Positions 8,128 through 16,809 of a stretch of DNA of 64,000 nucleotides are shown in pieces. Every line of letters begins with the position of its first letter. The stretch's first letter is position 1. Where the stretch lies: contig NZ_KQ954244.1 in the NCBI RefSeq assembly GCF_001519075.1, positions 62,001 through 126,000 of the forward strand, read 5' to 3'. This DNA is from Novosphingobium fuchskuhlense (GTDB taxonomy: Bacteria > Pseudomonadota > Alphaproteobacteria > Sphingomonadales > Sphingomonadaceae). Under the pieces are notes generated by a model. That model ran no database searches. It saw only the letters and a list, made by a program, of their open reading frames with translations, and was not told where the DNA came from. The position numbers and the translations under genes are program-made.

Positions 8128-9126
8128 TTACAGCTTCAGCAGCTGCTTGCCCTTGTTCGAACCCGAGAACAGCCGCTGCAACGTCGCCGGTGCATTCTCG
8201 AAGCCATGCTGCACGTCCTCGCGGTAGGCGAGCCGGCCCTCGTTCACCCACTTGACCAGACGGCGGCGGATATCCGGGAACTCGCTGGCCCAATCGAGCA
8301 CGATGAAGCCCTGCATCCGCGCGCGGCGGAACACGAGGTTGAAGTAGTTTTCAGGGCCCGCCGGCAGATTGCCGGTTTCGTAGCGGCTGATGCCGCCGCA
8401 GATCACCACGCGTGCGTTCGTGGCGATGCAGGCCAGCATGTCGTTGAGGATCTTGCCACCCACGTTGTCGAAGATCACGTTGATCCCGTGGGGCGCCAGT
8501 TCCTTCAATTGCGCGCGGATCGGCCCGGCCTTGTAGTCGATGGCGTGGTCGTAGCCCGCTTCCTTGACGAGCCATTCGCACTTTTCAGGGCCGCCGGCGA
8601 TGCCGATCACCGTGCAGCCCGCGATCTTCGCCAGCTGCCCGACGATCGAGCCTGTCGCGCCCGCCGCACCCGAGACGACCACGACGTCGCCGGCCACCGG
8701 CTCGCCCACCTTGAACAGGCCGCAATAGGCCGTGACGCCCGTGGTGCCGAGGATCGAGAGCATCGCCGTGGGCGGCAGTTCGGACATGCAGGGGATCAGC
8801 CCCTCGCCATCGTGGATGAGGTATTCGCTCCACACGATCGAGCCCGCCAGTGTGGTCCCCACCGGGAACTTGCCGCCATTGCTCGCAACGACCTCGACGA
8901 TGCCCGAGCCGCGCATGACATCGCCGATCGCCATGGGCGCGACGTAGTCGGCGATGTTTTCCATCCAGCCCTTCTGCGCCGGATCGAAACCCAGATAGTG
9001 CGTCTTCAGCAGCATCTGACCCGGCCCCGGTTCGGGGAGCGCGGTGGTGACCAGCTTGAGGTCGTCATCGTTGATGGGGCGGCCGCGCGGATGTCCATTG
9101 AGCAGCCATTGACGGGTTTCGGTCAC
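8128..9126 (-). CDS. NADP-dependent MDR-family enone reductase (CurA-like)
   Basis: 332-residue medium-chain reductase without the zinc-binding cysteine set, similar in design to CurA/YncB and leukotriene B4 12-hydroxydehydrogenase. The nucleotide-binding motif SGAAGATGSIVGQ is followed by VIGIAGGPEKC. FDNVGG and GGISRYET are typical of the family. These enzymes reduce the C=C bond of alpha,beta-unsaturated ketones with NADPH. The start is GTG at 9126 with GGGAGA about 8 bases upstream. It lies 92 bases after the NmrA-like gene and 18 bases before the terminal SDR. It is related to, but clearly different from, the reductases at 2-310 and 30247-31257, so the island carries three such enzymes. 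Confidence 0.9.
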   Translation of the reverse strand: MTETRQWLLNGHPRGRPINDDDLKLVTTALPEPGPGQMLLKTHYLGFDPAQKGWMENIADYVAPMAIGDVMRGSGIVEVVASNGGKFPVGTTLAGSIVWSEYLIHDGEGLIPCMSELPPTAMLSILGTTGVTAYCGLFKVGEPVAGDVVVVSGAAGATGSIVGQLAKIAGCTVIGIAGGPEKCEWLVKEAGYDHAIDYKAGPIRAQLKELAPHGINVIFDNVGGKILNDMLACIATNARVVICGGISRYETGNLPAGPENYFNLVFRRARMQGFIVLDWASEFPDIRRRLVKWVNEGRLAYREDVQHGFENAPATLQRLFSGSNKGKQLLKL

Positions 9127-9218
9127 GTCGGAATCTCCCGGAAAAAGTGTCTTGGCGGCAAGACTAGCGGCACTGCCGCATATCCGGACCTACCGAATTG
9201 AATGAGCCCCAAAGGACA

Positions 9219-10169
9219 TCAGCGCGCCATGCCGGCCAGCCGCGTGGCGAGCGCCGGATCGCGCGGATCGTTCCAGTCCTGCCGGGCGGCCCATTCCGCG
9301 AGGCTTGCCGGCCTATGCCGGAAGTGCCGCGCCATGTCCTCGGGCGCAACGACCAGCGGCGACAGGGCCTGCGCGTTGTACCACCGGTAGAACTGCGCCA
9401 TCCCGTCGTAGATCGAGGCCGGCTTCACGTCTGGCGAGCCCGTGACCAGCAGGCTCATCGCCGAGGCGAAATCATCCGGCGTGAGGCTCTGGAACACGAT
9501 GGGCTTGCCCGCGACCTTGCTCAGGATCGCAGCCACTTCATCGCCCACCAGCGCCTCGGGCCCGCCCACCTTGTAGCGTCCGCTGGGCAGGTCCGGGTTG
9601 GTCAGCGCTTCGACCATGAAGGCCGCCACATCATCGAGGCAGATCCACGAGATCTGGAGATCGGGCTTGGCGGGATAGGCGAACACGCCCTTGTTGACGA
9701 TCCCGGGCTTGTTCCAGCTGCGGATCATGTTGTCCATGAACACGCGCGATTCGATGATGATCCATTCGCAGCCGCTGCCCGCGATGGCCTTGATGATATC
9801 GCGCCGGCCATCCATCGCCGGGCTGCCGATGTCCTCCTCGGCGATATGGCAGCTGGTGTGGAAGACGATGCGCTGCACGCCATTCGCCTTGGCCGCCGCC
9901 GCGATGCTTGCCCCCATCTTGCGGGCAAGGTCCCGGTCGAACACGAAGGGAAGATGCGCGGCAATCGCGTCTACTCCCTGGGCCGCCGCGATCATCGAGG
10001 CTTCGTCATAGATATCCGCCGCCACGGTCTCGACGGCGGCGAATTCGGTACCGGAGAGCGCCTGCGGATTGCGCAAGGCTGCGACCGGGGTCAGCCCAGC
10101 CGCGATCAGCCGGGTGAGCAGCGGATGCCCCTGATCGCCCGTGGCGCCCAGCACCAGAATGCGCTTCAT
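9219..10169 (-). CDS. NmrA-like NAD(P)-binding protein
   Basis: 316-residue atypical SDR of the NmrA/HSCARG group. The N-terminal Rossmann motif is GATGDQG (residues 8-14), and the classical Tyr-x3-Lys pair is not evident. Members act as NADP sensors or as reductases (isoflavone reductase-like). The start at 10169 has AAGGAAA just upstream and lies 10 bases after the KstD-like gene; a longer frame to 10259 would run into that gene. A second member of the same family is at 18531-19463, sharing the ending WAARQDW/WVARQDW. Two copies in two catabolic operons suggest an enzymatic role here. Confidence 0.85.
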   Translation of the reverse strand: MKRILVLGATGDQGHPLLTRLIAAGLTPVAALRNPQALSGTEFAAVETVAADIYDEASMIAAAQGVDAIAAHLPFVFDRDLARKMGASIAAAAKANGVQRIVFHTSCHIAEEDIGSPAMDGRRDIIKAIAGSGCEWIIIESRVFMDNMIRSWNKPGIVNKGVFAYPAKPDLQISWICLDDVAAFMVEALTNPDLPSGRYKVGGPEALVGDEVAAILSKVAGKPIVFQSLTPDDFASAMSLLVTGSPDVKPASIYDGMAQFYRWYNAQALSPLVVAPEDMARHFRHRPASLAEWAARQDWNDPRDPALATRLAGMAR

Positions 10170-10179
10170 CTTGATTTCC

Positions 10180-11796
10180 TTACTGATTGGCGAGCCGGGC
10201 GGCAGTTCGCCCCGCGATGCATCCGAACGTGAGTGCCGGCCCCAGCGTCCCGCCCGCACCAGCGTAAACGCTGCCGGTGGGGCAGGCGATCACGTTGCCT
10301 GCGCCATAGAGGCCGGGGATCGGTTCGCCATCCACATCGAGCACTTGCGCCGCCGCATTGGTCCGCGCTCCGCCATTGGTGCCGAGCGCGCCGAGCCTTA
10401 ACTGGACGGCGTGAAACGGCCCTTGCGTGAGCGGACCCAGGGTCGCTGCCGCGCCGGGGCGCGAACGGTCGCCGTAGAAGTGATCGTAGGCGCTTTTGCC
10501 GCGCCCAAAATCGGGGTCTTCGGCCTGTGCAGCATACCCATTGAAGCGTTCCACCGTCTGCAGCAGAGTTGCAGCATCGATGCCCATCCTGCCGGCCAGA
10601 TCTTCGAGCGTATCAGCGACCAGAACGCTGTCGGGCAGCGGATCGAACGGCATCACCGTGCCAAGCGGATAGCGTGCACGATATTGCGCATCGCACACCA
10701 GCCACGCCGGATTGTTGGGATAGTCATATGTCGCCGGATCGAACTGATGGAACGCGCCCGCCAGCGAGGAATAGTTGTTCGCCTCGTTGCAGAAGCGCCT
10801 CCCCGCACGGTTGACGAGCAGGCTGTGCGGCAGGGTGCGTTCGATCAGCACGGGCGAAGCGCGCTCTTCGCCGCCCGGCCACTGCGCGCCGCCGAGGGAC
10901 AGCGTGGGCACCCACCATGCCGAGGTCATGTTGCCAAGCCCCGCGCCGACCGACATGGCGAGCCTCAGCCCATCGCCGGTATTCCCGGGCGGCGAGGCAG
11001 GCATATCGAGCGGCCCGCGCAGGAAGGTTTTTCTGAGGCTTTCGTTCCACTCGAACCCGCCGGTCGCGAGGATCACGCCCCGGCCAGCGCGGATGCTGCG
11101 CCCGCCGGCAAAGTCCACCCCGACGACGCGGCCCGCCTCCACGATCAGCCGCTCGGCCTTCATGCCCAGCTGCGGCTCGATTCCGCGGGCGAGGCAGGCT
11201 GCCAGCAGCCGCCCGACCATGGCCTGGCCGAACCCGCGCAAGTCTGCCTCGGCGCGCCGCTTCAGTTCCGCCGGATCGACAAACCCGCTGCTGCCGCCCA
11301 GCGGCGTTTCGCGCAGCATCATGCGCTGGATCACGCCATCACTGAACACCTTCTCCGCCCACGGACCCAGCGTGGTGAAATCGAACAGCTCGTTGTCGAG
11401 CGCGCGCCCGCCCTCGGGCCTGGCGCCGGGCCGGTCGAGGTAATAGTCCGGATAGCCCGGCAGGATGCTGACCGACAGCGCGCCGGCCTCTTCCAGAAAC
11501 GCCAGCGCGCCCGGCGCCTCGCGCACGAAGGCGCCCAGCACCTCGGGCTCCATCTCGCCGTGATCGAGGCTGCCGAAATAGGCGAGCGCGTCGTCCTCGG
11601 TGTCGGCCATTCCGGCAGCCTGCATCCGGGGGTTGTTCGCCGCCCAGATGATCCCGCCCGAGACCGCCGCCGTGCCGCCCAGCCGCTCGCCCTTTTCGAC
11701 GAGCGTGACCGCAGCCCCCGCAGCATGGGCGGAGAGCGCCGCCGCCATGCCCGCCGCGCCCGCGCCGATGATGAGGACGTCGCAGGTCTCGCTCAC
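10180..11796 (-). CDS. FAD-dependent 3-ketosteroid Delta1-dehydrogenase-like oxidoreductase
   Basis: 538-residue flavoprotein of the fumarate reductase/KstD superfamily. The FAD dinucleotide motif GAGAAG spans residues 11-16, followed by GGTAAVSGGIIWAANN, YPDYYLDRPGARPEGGR, and near the end YAGAGGTLGPA. The Tyr511-x3-Gly515 pair at the C-terminal site matches the Tyr487/Gly491 pair I recall for Rhodococcus KstD1. That supports 1,2-dehydrogenation of a cyclic 3-ketone with FAD as acceptor. The start is GTG at 11796, preceded by GGGGGA; an upstream ATG frame would run into the SDR ending at 11798. It is flanked by a Rieske oxygenase/SDR pair and an NmrA gene. A different cyclic enone-forming dehydrogenase is possible. 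Confidence 0.85.
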   Translation of the reverse strand: MSETCDVLIIGAGAAGMAAALSAHAAGAAVTLVEKGERLGGTAAVSGGIIWAANNPRMQAAGMADTEDDALAYFGSLDHGEMEPEVLGAFVREAPGALAFLEEAGALSVSILPGYPDYYLDRPGARPEGGRALDNELFDFTTLGPWAEKVFSDGVIQRMMLRETPLGGSSGFVDPAELKRRAEADLRGFGQAMVGRLLAACLARGIEPQLGMKAERLIVEAGRVVGVDFAGGRSIRAGRGVILATGGFEWNESLRKTFLRGPLDMPASPPGNTGDGLRLAMSVGAGLGNMTSAWWVPTLSLGGAQWPGGEERASPVLIERTLPHSLLVNRAGRRFCNEANNYSSLAGAFHQFDPATYDYPNNPAWLVCDAQYRARYPLGTVMPFDPLPDSVLVADTLEDLAGRMGIDAATLLQTVERFNGYAAQAEDPDFGRGKSAYDHFYGDRSRPGAAATLGPLTQGPFHAVQLRLGALGTNGGARTNAAAQVLDVDGEPIPGLYGAGNVIACPTGSVYAGAGGTLGPALTFGCIAGRTAARLANQ

Positions 11797-11797
11797 C

Positions 11798-12571
11798 TCA
11801 CAGTCCCCCGGCCACGTAAAGGCATTGGCCGGTAACCCAGCCCGAGGCGGGCGAGCACAAATAGACTGCTGCCGCCGCGATATCCTCTTCCCGGCCATAG
11901 CGCTGGAGCGGGATGCCGATCATCTCGCGCAGAGCCTCGCGCCGTGCTTCATCGTCGGTGCGCATGCAGGCGTTGAAGTTCTCGGTCGGGATCGGCCCGG
12001 GGGCCACGGCATTGATGCGGATTTTCGGGGCCAGTTCGCGTGAGAGCGTCTGCGTCAGACTGTTCACCCCCGCTTTGGCCGCGGCATAGGGCCCGTTCTT
12101 CACTTGCGGCCCGAAGGCTGCGCGCGAGGAAGTGTTGAGGATCACCCCGCCTGCCTCACCCATCGCTTTCGCGGCGACAACCGCGCCCATCCACACGGCC
12201 TTGAGGTTGAGATCGACTTGCGCGTCCCAGCTTTCTTCGGTGGTCTTGGTGAGATAGCGCGGGTTGCCATCGGGAATGCCACCCGCATTGCTGACCCAGA
12301 TGCCGACCGTCCCCAGCTCCGCCGCTGCCTGAGCGGCGAGGTTTTCCAGAGCAGCCATGCTCGTTGCATCGGTCGGCACTGCAAGGGCCCGCCGCCCGCG
12401 CGCCCGGATTTCCTCGGCCACCGCATCGATATCTGCCGCTGTGCGTGCGCCGAGCGCGACGTCCGCGCCTGCTTCGGCCAGCGCGATCGCAATCGCCCTC
12501 CCGATCCCCTTTCCCGCACCGGTAACGACGGCAACCTGTCCATCGATGCGGAACCCATCCAGTATGCTCAT
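11798..12571 (-). CDS. Short-chain dehydrogenase/reductase
   Basis: 257-residue classical SDR. TGAGKGIG near residue 18 binds the cofactor, NAGG is the structural motif, the serine is in NTSSRAA, and YAAAK is the Tyr-x3-Lys pair. The C-terminus YVAGGL replaces the usual DGG. The ATG at 12571 overlaps the Rieske stop by four bases (ATGA), and the KstD-like GTG follows 1 base after this stop, so all three are translationally coupled. It probably oxidises a hydroxyl produced by the oxygenase, or prepares a ketone for the dehydrogenase. The exact substrate is unknown. Confidence 0.89.
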   Translation of the reverse strand: MSILDGFRIDGQVAVVTGAGKGIGRAIAIALAEAGADVALGARTAADIDAVAEEIRARGRRALAVPTDATSMAALENLAAQAAAELGTVGIWVSNAGGIPDGNPRYLTKTTEESWDAQVDLNLKAVWMGAVVAAKAMGEAGGVILNTSSRAAFGPQVKNGPYAAAKAGVNSLTQTLSRELAPKIRINAVAPGPIPTENFNACMRTDDEARREALREMIGIPLQRYGREEDIAAAAVYLCSPASGWVTGQCLYVAGGL

Positions 12572-13860
12572 GCGGCTTCGACCTGCTGTTCCATTTGCGC
12601 GACGCGCGGATCGCTGGGCCAGACCCATTCCTGGCCGATGACCTGCTTGACAGCGAGGTGCGGCGGCACCCGGTCCAGCCCGATCATCTTGTCGCAGGTC
12701 TGGTGGAAACTGTAGATGCGCGCTTCCTGATAGCTCAGCGGGACGGACTTGAAGCCGTCGCTTTCCATCGACTTCTGGATCGCCTCGCCGAACTGCGTGT
12801 CTTCGAGGATGATCGGGCTCATTGCGCGCCCGCCCATCCCGTCGGGCACGGTCCACAGATCGGGCACCGGGCCGTCGCCCCAGTCGAGCGCCATGGTGAT
12901 CAGCTCGAGCCGGGTCGTGTTCAACGAGGTCGGCCAGAAAATCAGCGGCGGAATGAAGAAGTTGGAAAGCGGCGAGACCCAGTTGGGGAACATCGTGTAG
13001 CTCTGGGTCGTCGTCCGCCCCAATTCGCCCACCGTCTCGATCGACTGCCATTCGGGTGGATTGTCGATCGCACGCACATGGGCGCGGTTGGTGTCTTTCG
13101 GTGCCGGCGCGATCATCCGCGCGTGGCCGCCAGGAAACATGGTGTTCACGTTGCGCTTGTGATCGACCAGCGGCGCGACCGTATCGGGATGGATGAAGGG
13201 CACATGGTAGACTTCCATGTTCGCCTCCATCGCCACCTTCCAGTTGCACTTGAGATCGAACGACTGGCGCGCGGCGAGGCGCACACGGTCGAAACCGAAC
13301 TCCTCCCACTCGTCCCACAACGGGCCCATCCACTCGCGCAGGCTCATCGCATGTTCGTCGAGGTTCACGAAGATCAGCTTGCCGAACATCTCGCAGCGCA
13401 CGCCGATCAGACTGCGGCACGACTTGTCGAAACTGCTGCCGAAGTCCTGCGATTCCGGCACGCCGACGAGCTCGCCGTCGGTCTTGTAGGTCCAGTTGTG
13501 ATAGCCGCACATCAAGCGGGGCGCGCGCCCGCTCTGCTGCGTGACGACCGGTGCGCCGCGATGGCGGCAGGTGTTATAGAACGCGCGGACGACGCCATCC
13601 ATGCCATGGACAATGATCAGCGGCTGGCCGGCGTTGTCCCACTGCATGAAGCTGCCGGGCTCTGGCACTTCATCGAGATGCGCCGCAAACAGCCAGCTCT
13701 TCTTCCAGATGTGCTGCTGCTCGAGGTCGTAGTACTCCTGGCTGGTGTAGCGCCCGGCAGGCATGTCCGGCAACGATGGAAAGCCCTCGGGAGGGCGATC
13801 CCGCGCCGCTTCCCATTCCATCAGGCGCTTGATCGTGTCGACTGTCTGCTGATCCATCAT
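12568..13860 (-). CDS. Rieske non-heme iron oxygenase, alpha subunit
   Basis: 430-residue catalytic subunit. Rieske ligands are C98-x-H100 (CRHRGAPV) and C118-x2-H121 (CGYHNWTY); the iron motif is E216-V-Y-H219-x4-H224 after NWKVAMEAN. CGYHNW is a less common form of the second Rieske motif, and CRHRGAPV differs from CLHRG in the other oxygenases, so this is a separate subfamily. ATG at 13860 is chosen because GAGGAG lies 8 bases upstream; nine further upstream codons are open but lack such a site. It is coupled by ATGA to the SDR and followed by the KstD-like gene, which suggests hydroxylation close to ring dehydrogenation. Confidence 0.92.
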   Translation of the reverse strand: MMDQQTVDTIKRLMEWEAARDRPPEGFPSLPDMPAGRYTSQEYYDLEQQHIWKKSWLFAAHLDEVPEPGSFMQWDNAGQPLIIVHGMDGVVRAFYNTCRHRGAPVVTQQSGRAPRLMCGYHNWTYKTDGELVGVPESQDFGSSFDKSCRSLIGVRCEMFGKLIFVNLDEHAMSLREWMGPLWDEWEEFGFDRVRLAARQSFDLKCNWKVAMEANMEVYHVPFIHPDTVAPLVDHKRNVNTMFPGGHARMIAPAPKDTNRAHVRAIDNPPEWQSIETVGELGRTTTQSYTMFPNWVSPLSNFFIPPLIFWPTSLNTTRLELITMALDWGDGPVPDLWTVPDGMGGRAMSPIILEDTQFGEAIQKSMESDGFKSVPLSYQEARIYSFHQTCDKMIGLDRVPPHLAVKQVIGQEWVWPSDPRVAQMEQQVEAA

Positions 13861-13902
13861 CTGCCGCACTCCTCTTCGGGCGAACATCTCAGGCCCAGAA
13901 AT

Positions 13903-14673
13903 TCAGGGATTTCCTGCAATCACTGATCGTGCATCGTCGACACGGATCGCCGCGCCGTTGATGAACTTGCTTTCGTCCGAGGCGAGGAACACCACCGTGT
14001 AGGCAATGTCGTCGGGCTCGCCGAGCTTGACCAGCGGGCCGCTGTTCAGCGCCTCTTCCGCGCCGCGCATCAGCGCCGCTTGCCGGCCCACTTCCATCAC
14101 CATCGGGGTGAGGATCCCGGCAGGGTGGATCGAATTGCAGCGGATGCTGTAGCCCTGCTTCGCGCAGTGCACCGCGACCGCCCGCGTCAGCCCCTCTACC
14201 GCGCCCTTAGCTGCGCAATATGCGGCCACCGCGCTTTCGCCCTGCACCGAGGCGATCGAGGCCATGTTGATGATCGAGCCGCCACCCGTTTCCTTCATCA
14301 CCCGCACCGCATGCTGGCAGCCGAACCAGGTGCCGTCCGCGCTGACGGCCATGATGAAGCGGTAGTCCTTCTCGGTCTGCGTCTCGATATCGCCGAGTTC
14401 GACCACACCCGCGTTGTTGACGAGAATATCGAGCTTGCCGTGCCGCGCGACCACGTCGTCGACCAGCACCTTCCATTCCGCATCGTGCCGCACATCGAGA
14501 TAGCGGAACTCGGCCATCTCGCCGAGCTCGGCCGCGACCCGCTCCCCGTTTTCGCGGTCCACGTCGGTCAGGATCACCCGCGCGCCTTCGCGCACGAACA
14601 TGCGCGCGTCCGCCTCGCCGAGGCCCTTGGCCGCGCCGGTGATGATCGCGACCTTGCCTGCCAGCCTGCCCAT
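13903..14673 (-). CDS. Short-chain dehydrogenase/reductase (cyclic alcohol/3-hydroxysteroid dehydrogenase-like)
   Basis: 256-residue classical SDR. TGAAKGLG near the N-terminus, NNAG, the serine in NMASIAS and YCAAK form the expected set; CNSIHPAGI is shared with the SDR at 15257-16000. The C-terminal tail IRVDDARSVI lacks the usual VDGG, which is odd and may alter the active-site lid. The start at 14673 is set by GAGGAAGAG immediately upstream; six more codons upstream are open. It is the first gene of the minus-strand operon that reads into the Rieske gene at 13860 (42-base gap), divergent from the SnoaL gene at 14762. Confidence 0.88.
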   Translation of the reverse strand: MGRLAGKVAIITGAAKGLGEADARMFVREGARVILTDVDRENGERVAAELGEMAEFRYLDVRHDAEWKVLVDDVVARHGKLDILVNNAGVVELGDIETQTEKDYRFIMAVSADGTWFGCQHAVRVMKETGGGSIINMASIASVQGESAVAAYCAAKGAVEGLTRAVAVHCAKQGYSIRCNSIHPAGILTPMVMEVGRQAALMRGAEEALNSGPLVKLGEPDDIAYTVVFLASDESKFINGAAIRVDDARSVIAGNP

Positions 14674-14761
14674 ACCCGCTCTTCCTCTCAATTATGCAAG
14701 TTCCCACCAATTCACCCCGGATGCTAGGCAGACGTTACTAGCAAAAGAGAGGGGTAGGGCC
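14674..14761. promoter_or_regulatory. Divergent promoter region between two catabolic operons
   Basis: 88 bases separate the SDR operon (minus) from the SnoaL-SDR-TIM operon (plus). Both must start here. GAGAGGGG near 14746-14753 is the ribosome site of the plus-strand gene. No clear operator palindrome is visible. Confidence 0.4.
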
Positions 14762-15226
14762 GTGGCGGTGACGATGGACGAGCTGCTGGCGCGCGAGGAG
14801 ATGCGCGATGTGCTCCACCGCTACTGCAAGGGAATCGACCGGCGCGACTGGGCGCTGGTGCGTTCGTGCTTTGCCGATGATCATGTTCACAAGCATGCGA
14901 CCATCGAGGGTTCGGCGGACGATTTCGTGCGGATGGCGAGCGCCGTGCTGAGCACCATTCCGGCGACCCACCACACCATCGGCAACATGCACTTCGCTTT
15001 CGCCGAGGATGGCCTGAGCGCCGAAACCGAAGCCAATTTCGTAGCCTACCATCTGATCGAGGCCGGCCACACCGAAGGAACGCCGGTGCCGACCGGCGGC
15101 AAGGCGACCGACTGGATTGTTGCGGGCCGCTACTGCGACCGCTTCGAAAAGCGCGACGGCAAATGGATCATCGTGCGGCGGCAGGCCTACCATGACTGGG
15201 AACGTTTCGATCCTGCGAACATCTGA
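14762..15226 (+). CDS. SnoaL-like (NTF2-fold) protein, BaiE-like residue pattern
   Basis: 154-residue SnoaL_4-type protein, fourth of its kind in the window. It carries Tyr21-x4-Asp26 (YCKGIDRRD), His70/His71 (THHTIGN), AYH, GRYCDRFEKR and a final DW. This fits the Tyr-Asp-His set recalled for bile-acid dehydratase BaiE. GTG at 14762 is chosen because GAGAGGGG lies 8 bases upstream; an in-frame ATG four codons later is the alternative. It leads a three-gene operon with an SDR and a TIM-barrel protein. A dehydratase or double-bond isomerase acting on a hydroxylated cyclic intermediate is the most likely role, by inference. Confidence 0.85.
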   Translation: MAVTMDELLAREEMRDVLHRYCKGIDRRDWALVRSCFADDHVHKHATIEGSADDFVRMASAVLSTIPATHHTIGNMHFAFAEDGLSAETEANFVAYHLIEAGHTEGTPVPTGGKATDWIVAGRYCDRFEKRDGKWIIVRRQAYHDWERFDPANI

Positions 15227-15256
15227 AAAACAAGCAAGATTATGGGAGATAACTTG

Positions 15257-16000
15257 ATGCGACTGAACGGCAAGACCGCCCTTATCACCGGGGGTTCCTC
15301 TGGCCTTGGCGCCGCCATGGCAACGCGCTTCGTCGCGGAAGGTGCATCGGTCGTGATCGCGGATATCGATGACGCGAACGGCGAGGCGCTGGCAGCGGAG
15401 CTGGGCGCGAACGCCCGCTACATCCACCTCGACGTGACGCAGGAAGTAGACTGGGCTGCCGCCTTTGCCGGGATCGAGACACTCGACTGCGTGATCAACA
15501 ACGCCGGCATCACCACCGCGGGCAACATCGAGCAGGTCACGCTCGAACAGCTGCGCCATGAGTTCGAGATCGACGTCGTCGGCGTGTTCCTCGGCTGCAA
15601 GTATGCAGTGGCCAAGATGAAGGGCACCGGGGGCGGCTCGATCATCAACATGTCCTCGCTCGCCGGGATCAAGGCGAGCGCCGATCTTGTTGCCTACAAC
15701 GGCGCCAAGGCGGCCGTGGCGATCATGACCAAGTCGATCGCCGAACATTGCGGCAAGAGCGGCTACAACATCCGCTGCAACTCGATCCACCCGGGCGTGA
15801 TCCGCACCCCGATCCTCGACAAGGTGCTGGCGCAGGTCCCCAATCCGGATGAGGTCTATGCCGGCTGGGTCGCTGTCCACCCCATCGGCCGCATCGGCAC
15901 GCCGGAGGAAATCGCCGCCATCGCGGTCTACCTCGCCTCGGACGAATCGACCTTCACCACCGGCGCGGAATTCCGCATCGACGGCGGCAGCTCGATCTAG
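15257..16000 (+). CDS. Short-chain dehydrogenase/reductase
   Basis: 247-residue classical SDR. TGGSSGLG binds the cofactor, NNAG, the serine in NMSSLAG and the Tyr-x3-Lys pair in YNGAK are present, and DGGSSI ends the protein. The ATG at 15257 is preceded by GGGAGA; an ATG five codons earlier lacks a ribosome site. It lies 30 bases after the SnoaL gene and 14 bases before the TIM-barrel gene. It shares NIRCNSIHPG with the SDR at 13903-14673 across the divergent promoter, so the two probably act on related alcohol/ketone pairs. Confidence 0.89.
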   Translation: MRLNGKTALITGGSSGLGAAMATRFVAEGASVVIADIDDANGEALAAELGANARYIHLDVTQEVDWAAAFAGIETLDCVINNAGITTAGNIEQVTLEQLRHEFEIDVVGVFLGCKYAVAKMKGTGGGSIINMSSLAGIKASADLVAYNGAKAAVAIMTKSIAEHCGKSGYNIRCNSIHPGVIRTPILDKVLAQVPNPDEVYAGWVAVHPIGRIGTPEEIAAIAVYLASDESTFTTGAEFRIDGGSSI

Positions 16001-16014
16001 GGGTGGTCGATCTG

Positions 16015-16809
16015 ATGAACCCGATCTCCTTCGCCTCGGGCATCGTCCCCGAATTCGGCCCGGTCGAAACGATCCGCGCGGCTCATGCCGGCGGATTCGA
16101 CATGACCGGCCTGTGGGTCGAGCCCGGCGAATGGACGGACACGAAGACGCGCGAGGCCCGCACCGCGCTGGCGGACACGGGGCTGCCGCTGCTCGATGTC
16201 GAAGTGATCTGGATCCAGCCCGGCAGCGACATGGCACTCCACCGGAAGGTCATCGATGTCGGCGCGGAATTGGGGGCCCGGAACGTGCTGTGCGTTTCCT
16301 CCGACCCCGACATGGGCCAGACCGCCGCGCGGCTGCACGAACTGTGCGTCCACGCCGAAGGATCGGGCATGCGGGTCGCGCTGGAGTTCGGCATCTTCAC
16401 CGAAGTGAAGACCCTCGCGATGGCGCTCAGCGTAGTCGAACAGGTGGGCCACCCGCTGCGGGCGCTGCTGATCGACCCGATCCACGTCGACCGCTCGCTG
16501 AGCCCGGTGGGCGATCTTGCCAAGGTCCCGCGCGACCTGCTGCCCTATGCGCAGTTCTGCGATGCGCCGGCCAAGCGCCCCGATCCGGCCGACTTCCCGG
16601 CGATCATCGAGGATGCCATCGACCTCAGAGAGCAATGCGGCGAGGGCGCGCTGCCGCTCACCGCGATGTACCGCGCGTTGCCGCCCGGGATACCGCTGAG
16701 CATCGAACTGCGCTCCAAGGCCCTGCGCGAGGCCTGCACCGATCCCGCCGACCGCGCGAAGGCGGTTGCGGCGGCGACGCGGCGGTGGCTGGCGGCGAAC
16801 GCGGGTTAG
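16015..16809 (+). CDS. Xylose isomerase-like TIM-barrel protein
   Basis: 264-residue protein of the sugar phosphate isomerase/epimerase (AP endonuclease 2) superfamily, a divalent-metal TIM barrel. Possible metal-site residues are the Glu in DVEVIW, the Glu in ALEFGIF, DPIHVDRS and QFCDAP. The start is taken at ATG 16015 behind AGGGGTGG; GTG at 16003 in the same frame is an alternative. Third gene of the SnoaL-SDR-TIM operon. In catabolic clusters such barrels act as isomerases, epimerases or hydrolases on cyclic polyols; the actual reaction is unknown. Its stop codon overlaps the convergent peptidase stop (TTAG at 16806-16809). Confidence 0.78.
   Translation: MNPISFASGIVPEFGPVETIRAAHAGGFDMTGLWVEPGEWTDTKTREARTALADTGLPLLDVEVIWIQPGSDMALHRKVIDVGAELGARNVLCVSSDPDMGQTAARLHELCVHAEGSGMRVALEFGIFTEVKTLAMALSVVEQVGHPLRALLIDPIHVDRSLSPVGDLAKVPRDLLPYAQFCDAPAKRPDPADFPAIIEDAIDLREQCGEGALPLTAMYRALPPGIPLSIELRSKALREACTDPADRAKAVAAATRRWLAANAG

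Noticed and set aside
10180..11796. Fumarate reductase or succinate dehydrogenase flavoprotein
   Set aside because: No partner iron-sulfur or membrane subunits are present, and the YPDY and YAGAG segments fit KstD-type enzymes better.
12568..13510. Upstream extension of the SDR frame into the Rieske gene
   Set aside because: The extension is the Rieske gene read in another frame. The SDR proper starts at 12571 with the normal family N-terminus.
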